DNA from: Cenococcum geophilum 1.58
Lineage: Eukaryota; Ascomycota; Dothideomycetes; Gloniales; Gloniaceae
Direction of reading: 5' to 3'
DNA: 64,000 bases
Assembly: GCA_001692895.1 (NCBI GenBank)
Contig: KV748194.1
Location: 2,166,746-2,230,745 of the forward strand
The notes under the pieces were generated by a model that saw nothing but the letters and a program-made list of their open reading frames with translations, did not search any database and was not told the origin of the DNA. Shown here piece by piece: positions 60,501 through 64,000 of this stretch (within the stretch, counting starts at the first letter, position 1; each line of letters opens with the position of its first letter). Position numbers and translations under genes: made by a program.

Positions 60501-60615
60501 TTGGGTTTGTGGTAAGGGCAAGGAACGCATACAATTACCTACCGCGCCTTCGTTTTAAAGATAAGGAGTTTTAGAGTTTTGGAAGTCGTTAGGGGATAAC
60601 AACTTAGGTGGGGGA
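57600..60615 (+). pseudogene. Extra ORF of element C with a 2OG-Fe(II) dioxygenase-like domain
   Basis: One plus-strand frame, interrupted only by TAA/TAG/TGA at RIP-type positions, runs about 1,000 codons from roughly 57,600 to the 3' LTR. The first half is unrecognised. The second half has FRWWWDFSILIIINKEMR (59257), GDSTAFRYINVNIP (59494-59535), SVSLDNKTEDN, ILPGIYYYLE, KKGDVRITMPYLPYRAKGP (near 59779-59835) and a following Arg. This is the order HxD ... GD-x-H ... R of double-stranded beta-helix 2-oxoglutarate oxygenases. The three iron-ligand codons (59515, 59521, 59818) read Tyr, Asn, Tyr; His, Asp, His are each one RIP-type transition away. PhyH-like or TET/JBP-like membership cannot be settled by eye. 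A short coiled coil and Trp-rich tail follow. Confidence 0.55.
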
Positions 60616-60621
60616 GGTATA

Positions 60622-60886
60622 TAGTAGTGTAATTTGGCCCCTAGATTTAATATCTAGATTGGGTATAGCTTTGGGAGAGCCTAGGCCTTCCACAAGTTAT
60701 ATAGATCGGTCTAAAGCCTTTAGAGTCTTTAACAACTCGGATAGGCACAAGGGACATAAAATACACTCTTTTCTTCTCTTCTTACTGACTGCTTTTCTAC
60801 TAATTTCCACTGACTGACTACGACCGACCGACAGACCTGATAGTACTGTGACTTACTATCTAAGAGGGACCGCGTACACCACTACA
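60622..60886 (+). repeat. Element C 3' LTR
   Basis: 265 bp, TAGTAGTGTAATTTGG to CACCACTACA, preceded by a polypurine tract GGTGGGGGAGG (60607-60617). CTACT follows. Confidence 0.85.
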
Positions 60887-60891
60887 CTACT

Positions 60892-63263
60892 ACCTCTTAC
60901 TATAGTACGAGACTTTACGTAAAGTTAGTGCTAGTAAAGTAACGTATAATATATAGGTAACTCGCTAGGTTATTATAGGGGACCGTAGCCTAAGCTAAGG
61001 GGTCTTCCCTAGGGTTAAGCGCTATTAGGCCAGTTAAAGTGGTTTTAGAGAGAATAGTAGGATACTCTAATCCGCCGTCGCTAAGTTTATAAGGGTTGCT
61101 TATATACTATATATATACTACTTACTAGTATAATATAGTAGCACTAGGGCCGCCTATAAGGCCTATAACCCGTAACTTTTACTACAATAAGGTAGCATAG
61201 CATTAAGGACTATCCTCTTACTACTATCTTTAAAGCCTTTAGTATAATCTAGGTACTAGGATAGTATATTAACGGGATTTACTTTACCTAGCTTATATTT
61301 AATCTTAAAATTAAACTTAGCTAGTTCTTTAGTATACTAGGCCTAGCGAGTAGATAAGCTCTTAGTGGTTATAAAATACCTAAGATTATTATAATTGCAG
61401 AGCACGCGCGTTATATACGCGGCGTATTTAAGGTAGTAACGCTACGTCTTAAAGCATTATACTATAGCGAGTAGTTCCTTATCGTGCGTATTATACCGTA
61501 CTTTTAGGCTAGTAAGCTTCTAACTATAATAGGCAATTAGGTGCTAGTAGAGTTAATTATCCTATTCTAAGGGCTATAGAAGTATACCGCCATAGGCATA
61601 GTTAGAAGCGTTAATAATTACTATTAAGGGTAGATTAGGGTTAAAGTGGCGAAGTAGCGGAGCTTATATAAATATAGCGCGTAGCTTACAAAACGTTTAT
61701 TAAGCGTTATTAGGCTAGAACTAAGGTTAATACTATTTAGTAGGTCCTTTTAACTTGCGCTTTTACTTTTTTTTCCCTATCTAATATTAGGTCGCGATGT
61801 GCTTATATAAAATATGCGTATAGAGGGTATACGGTATCTAAATAGTTCTAGATAAATCGCCTATAAAAGTTAGCAAAGCTAAGGAAGACCTAAATGTCCC
61901 TATAGAACTTAAGGTTAGGCTATTTTAATAGCTTTTACGCGGTTAGGGTCTATTATAATACCTCTAAGGGTAATAATAAAGCCTAGGAACTTAACGTTCT
62001 TAGTATAAAAAAATATTTTAATAGTTTGGCGTATAGGCCCCAAATATAGAGCTGTTGTAGTACCTACTTAACGTACTTATCCTTATTATTTAAATAGATA
62101 AGAATATTATCTAGGTAAATTATATAAATAGTATCTACTAGGGTTTCTAAAGCTTTATAAATATAGCTTTAGAACGTTATAGAGGCGTTAATAAGACTAA
62201 AGGGCATTACTAGGTACTTAAAGTAACTATAGCATATCTTAAATATGGTCTTCTATTTATCTCCCTTTTTAATATAAATCCTATAATACGTATTATAAAG
62301 ATTTAGCTTTATAAATATCTTTATATAGCTAAGCCTATTAAAGAGTTTGCTAACAAGTAGTAGGGGGTACCAATTCTTAATCGTAATCTTATTTAGGTAT
62401 CTATAGTAAATATATAGCCGTATTATACCGTCTACTTTTAGTATAAAGAGGATAGGCGCTCTAGTAGGTAACTTACTAGGCCTAATTTAGCCCTTTTTAA
62501 GAGCACTATCTAGGTACTCTTATAAGATCTATAACTCTTTCTATAAGAGGTTATAGAGGGGTATTTATAGTGGCGTCTTACCTTCTTCTAAGTCGATTAT
62601 ATAGTTATACTTAAAGTTCTGCGGTAGTATGCTTACTAGCTTATTAAAGAAAATATTAATTTCCTCCTTATATATATTTAGTAGGCCAGGGGCTATAGAG
62701 GGTAAAGCGACTATTATATAGTAGTGTGCTTTTAGAAGCTAGTAGAGAGAAGGGTATAGCTAATATGCGTTTTATAGGTATATTTGCACTAAAAGTGTAT
62801 ATAGCTCTGCTATAGTATACTTAATAGTTTTAGGGGTTTAATTACCTCCCCCTTATATATAGGTAATCTGCGCCGGCACCGGAGGGTCTCTAGGGGCACT
62901 CGCTGCTAGTAATAATAGGTCCTCTACTATATTTATAACCAATATCTCTACGTCTAAAGGGTCTACACAAGTACTCGCTGCTAGTAATAATAGGTTTTCT
63001 ATTATATTTATAACTAGTATAAAGAAGGAGTCTTCTAGCTATAACGAATAGACTATTTCGCTAGCCTTAATATCTACTAAGAAAGTATTAAGGATAATTA
63101 TCTAAAGGCGTCTAGGGTTTAAAGTACCCTAGATAAACTATCTAGAATGGAAGCTAATTAATAAATCTACTTCCGCGAGCTAATCCTATTTAAGAACTAT
63201 ATTATAGCTATTAAATAAGCCGCCCTAAAAGGTCTGCGGGCTAATAGTGTAAGGGGTACCCTA
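60892..63263 (-). pseudogene. Element G fragment 1: protease/RT/RNase H of an old minus-strand Gypsy element
   Basis: Read right to left. The RT is recognisable at about 62,500-62,080 (YRYLNKITIKNWYPLLLVSK; FKYLVMPFSLINASITF; IIYLDNILI), then RNase H (61,500-61,300). It continues into the integrase region at 50,258 across C (VV|ATLAKPAFLEYPPKLLVNF spans the C insertion site). A 72-bp-spaced duplication lies near 62,898-63,014. Truncated at the right by element H. Confidence 0.78.
62898..63014. repeat. Direct duplication, 72-bp period
   Basis: Two about 45-bp near-identical segments (each containing ACTCGCTGCTAGTAATAATA) start 72 bp apart, so the period is 24 codons. They lie in the gag/protease end of G. 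Confidence 0.75.
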
Positions 63264-64000
63264 TGTTACGAACGCTTTAAGTACAATGTTACGACTACTT
63301 AGGGAAGAGTTAGAAGAAGCTAGTTAGTTAATATAAGCACGGTCTAGGATAGAGCCAATAGAGCTATGTGACGAGGAATAGTAACCGAGGTTATATAATG
63401 TAATCTGTATAATCTATAGGATCTGTATAATCCGTAATAGAGTAGATAGAGTATATGTATATTATATACAAGAAGGATTTTATAGGAGTACGGTTATGTA
63501 TTTAAGGACCCTTAGTCCCTACCTAGATAGTTCCTTCCTTGTAGTAATTCTTAGAATACAATTAGAGTTAATTTATTAGGCAACTACTCCACTAGTTATT
63601 ATTACGTTATTAACTATATTTATATTTCTTATATACCTAGCCTATTAATAAGCCTATCGTAGTTCCTACTATAAGGTTCCGTTATATAATTACTACCTAG
63701 TTACGGTATTAAATATAGAAGGTCAAATAATATGCTACTAAAAGCAGCTACTATAACGCCATTAACGGCGGCAACTACTTTAAGGTTAGGTAACAATACT
63801 AGTATAGCAGACACTAACTTATAGCAACCTATAACGGTCGGACAGCTATAAGAGATAGTTAACCAGCTAACAGAAAATAATGCAACGTTAGAAAATAGGC
63901 TTAATGGGATTAGAGTAGCGAAGATCAAGTTACCATTAATTAAAAGGTACTTAGGCGAAAAATCCAAACTTAAGGGATTTCTTATGTAAATGCACTTTAA
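63264..64000 (+). mobile_element. Element H: second copy of the element A family, cut by the window edge
   Basis: A 423-bp LTR (63264-63686, TGTTACGAACGC to GTTCCGTTATA) aligns with the A LTRs. It is followed by the same TAATTACTACC internal start and the same gag start. The 5 bp before it (CCCTA, 63259-63263) is the expected target copy; its partner is outside the window. Confidence 0.88.
63732..64000 (+). pseudogene. Element H gag, 5' part
   Basis: It starts MLLKAATITPLTAATTLRLG and continues in frame, with TAG/TAA stops, to KLPLIKRYLGEKSKLKGF at the edge. It is colinear with element A near 16,880-17,130. RIP has hit both copies differently. Confidence 0.8.

Larger units (their letters stand above)
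50259..60886 (+). mobile_element. Element C: long Gypsy LTR retrotransposon with an extra 3' ORF
   Basis: LTRs of about 265 bp (50260-50524 and 60622-60886). The target duplication CTACT is at 50254-50258 and 60887-60891; one base at the LTR start is ambiguous. Total is 10.6 kb, long for fungal Gypsy elements, because about 3.3 kb lies between integrase and 3' LTR. It is inserted in the minus-strand pol of G, whose reading resumes on both sides. Confidence 0.88.

Overview
The window reads as a filamentous ascomycete (Pezizomycotina) nuclear contig; I cannot fix the class from sequence alone. It has two very different parts. Bases 1 to about 15,400 are a compact, GC-balanced housekeeping block with short GT-AG introns. 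Bases about 15,700 to 64,000 are an AT-rich, gene-free block of nested transposable elements. These show the marks of repeat-induced point mutation (RIP): TA surplus, depleted CA/TG, and TAA/TAG stops where CAA, CAG or TGG are expected.

Gene block, left to right: the 3'-truncated start of a DUF4045/gelsolin-repeat protein (-); the Arf-like GTPase ARL2 (-), with a 17-nt micro-exon; a possible small gene (+) just before a GNAT acetyltransferase gene (+); the pre-mRNA 3'-end endonuclease YSH1/CPSF-73 (-), with a 42-bp CATG-flanked insertion that breaks its frame; and the TFIID subunit TAF4 (+). YSH1 and TAF4 are divergent, as are ARL2 and the small gene/GNAT pair. GNAT and YSH1 converge.

Repeat block: element A (16412-25798, +) is a full-length chromodomain Gypsy element with 425-bp LTRs and a 5-bp target duplication. 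A 1,485-bp terminal-inverted-repeat element without RIP marks splits its reverse transcriptase. After a solo LTR (25978-26224) and a LINE ORF1 remnant (28939-30501, -) comes an old minus-strand Gypsy element, G. G is cut into pieces by element E (30865-45783, -, which carries element D at 31033-36981 in one LTR), a Fot1/pogo DNA transposon P (46629-49107), and the long element C (50259-60886, +). A second copy of the A family, H, begins at 63264 and leaves the window. Removing C and P restores continuous G coding sequence, and removing the TIR element restores the A frame, so these boundaries are well supported.

The most unusual points are: (i) element C carries an extra reading frame of about 3 kb between integrase and 3' LTR, whose C-terminal half looks like a 2-oxoglutarate/Fe(II) dioxygenase; and (ii) the short insertion in YSH1 has a near-identical sister inside the repeat block at 28454-28493, suggesting a very small mobile palindromic sequence.
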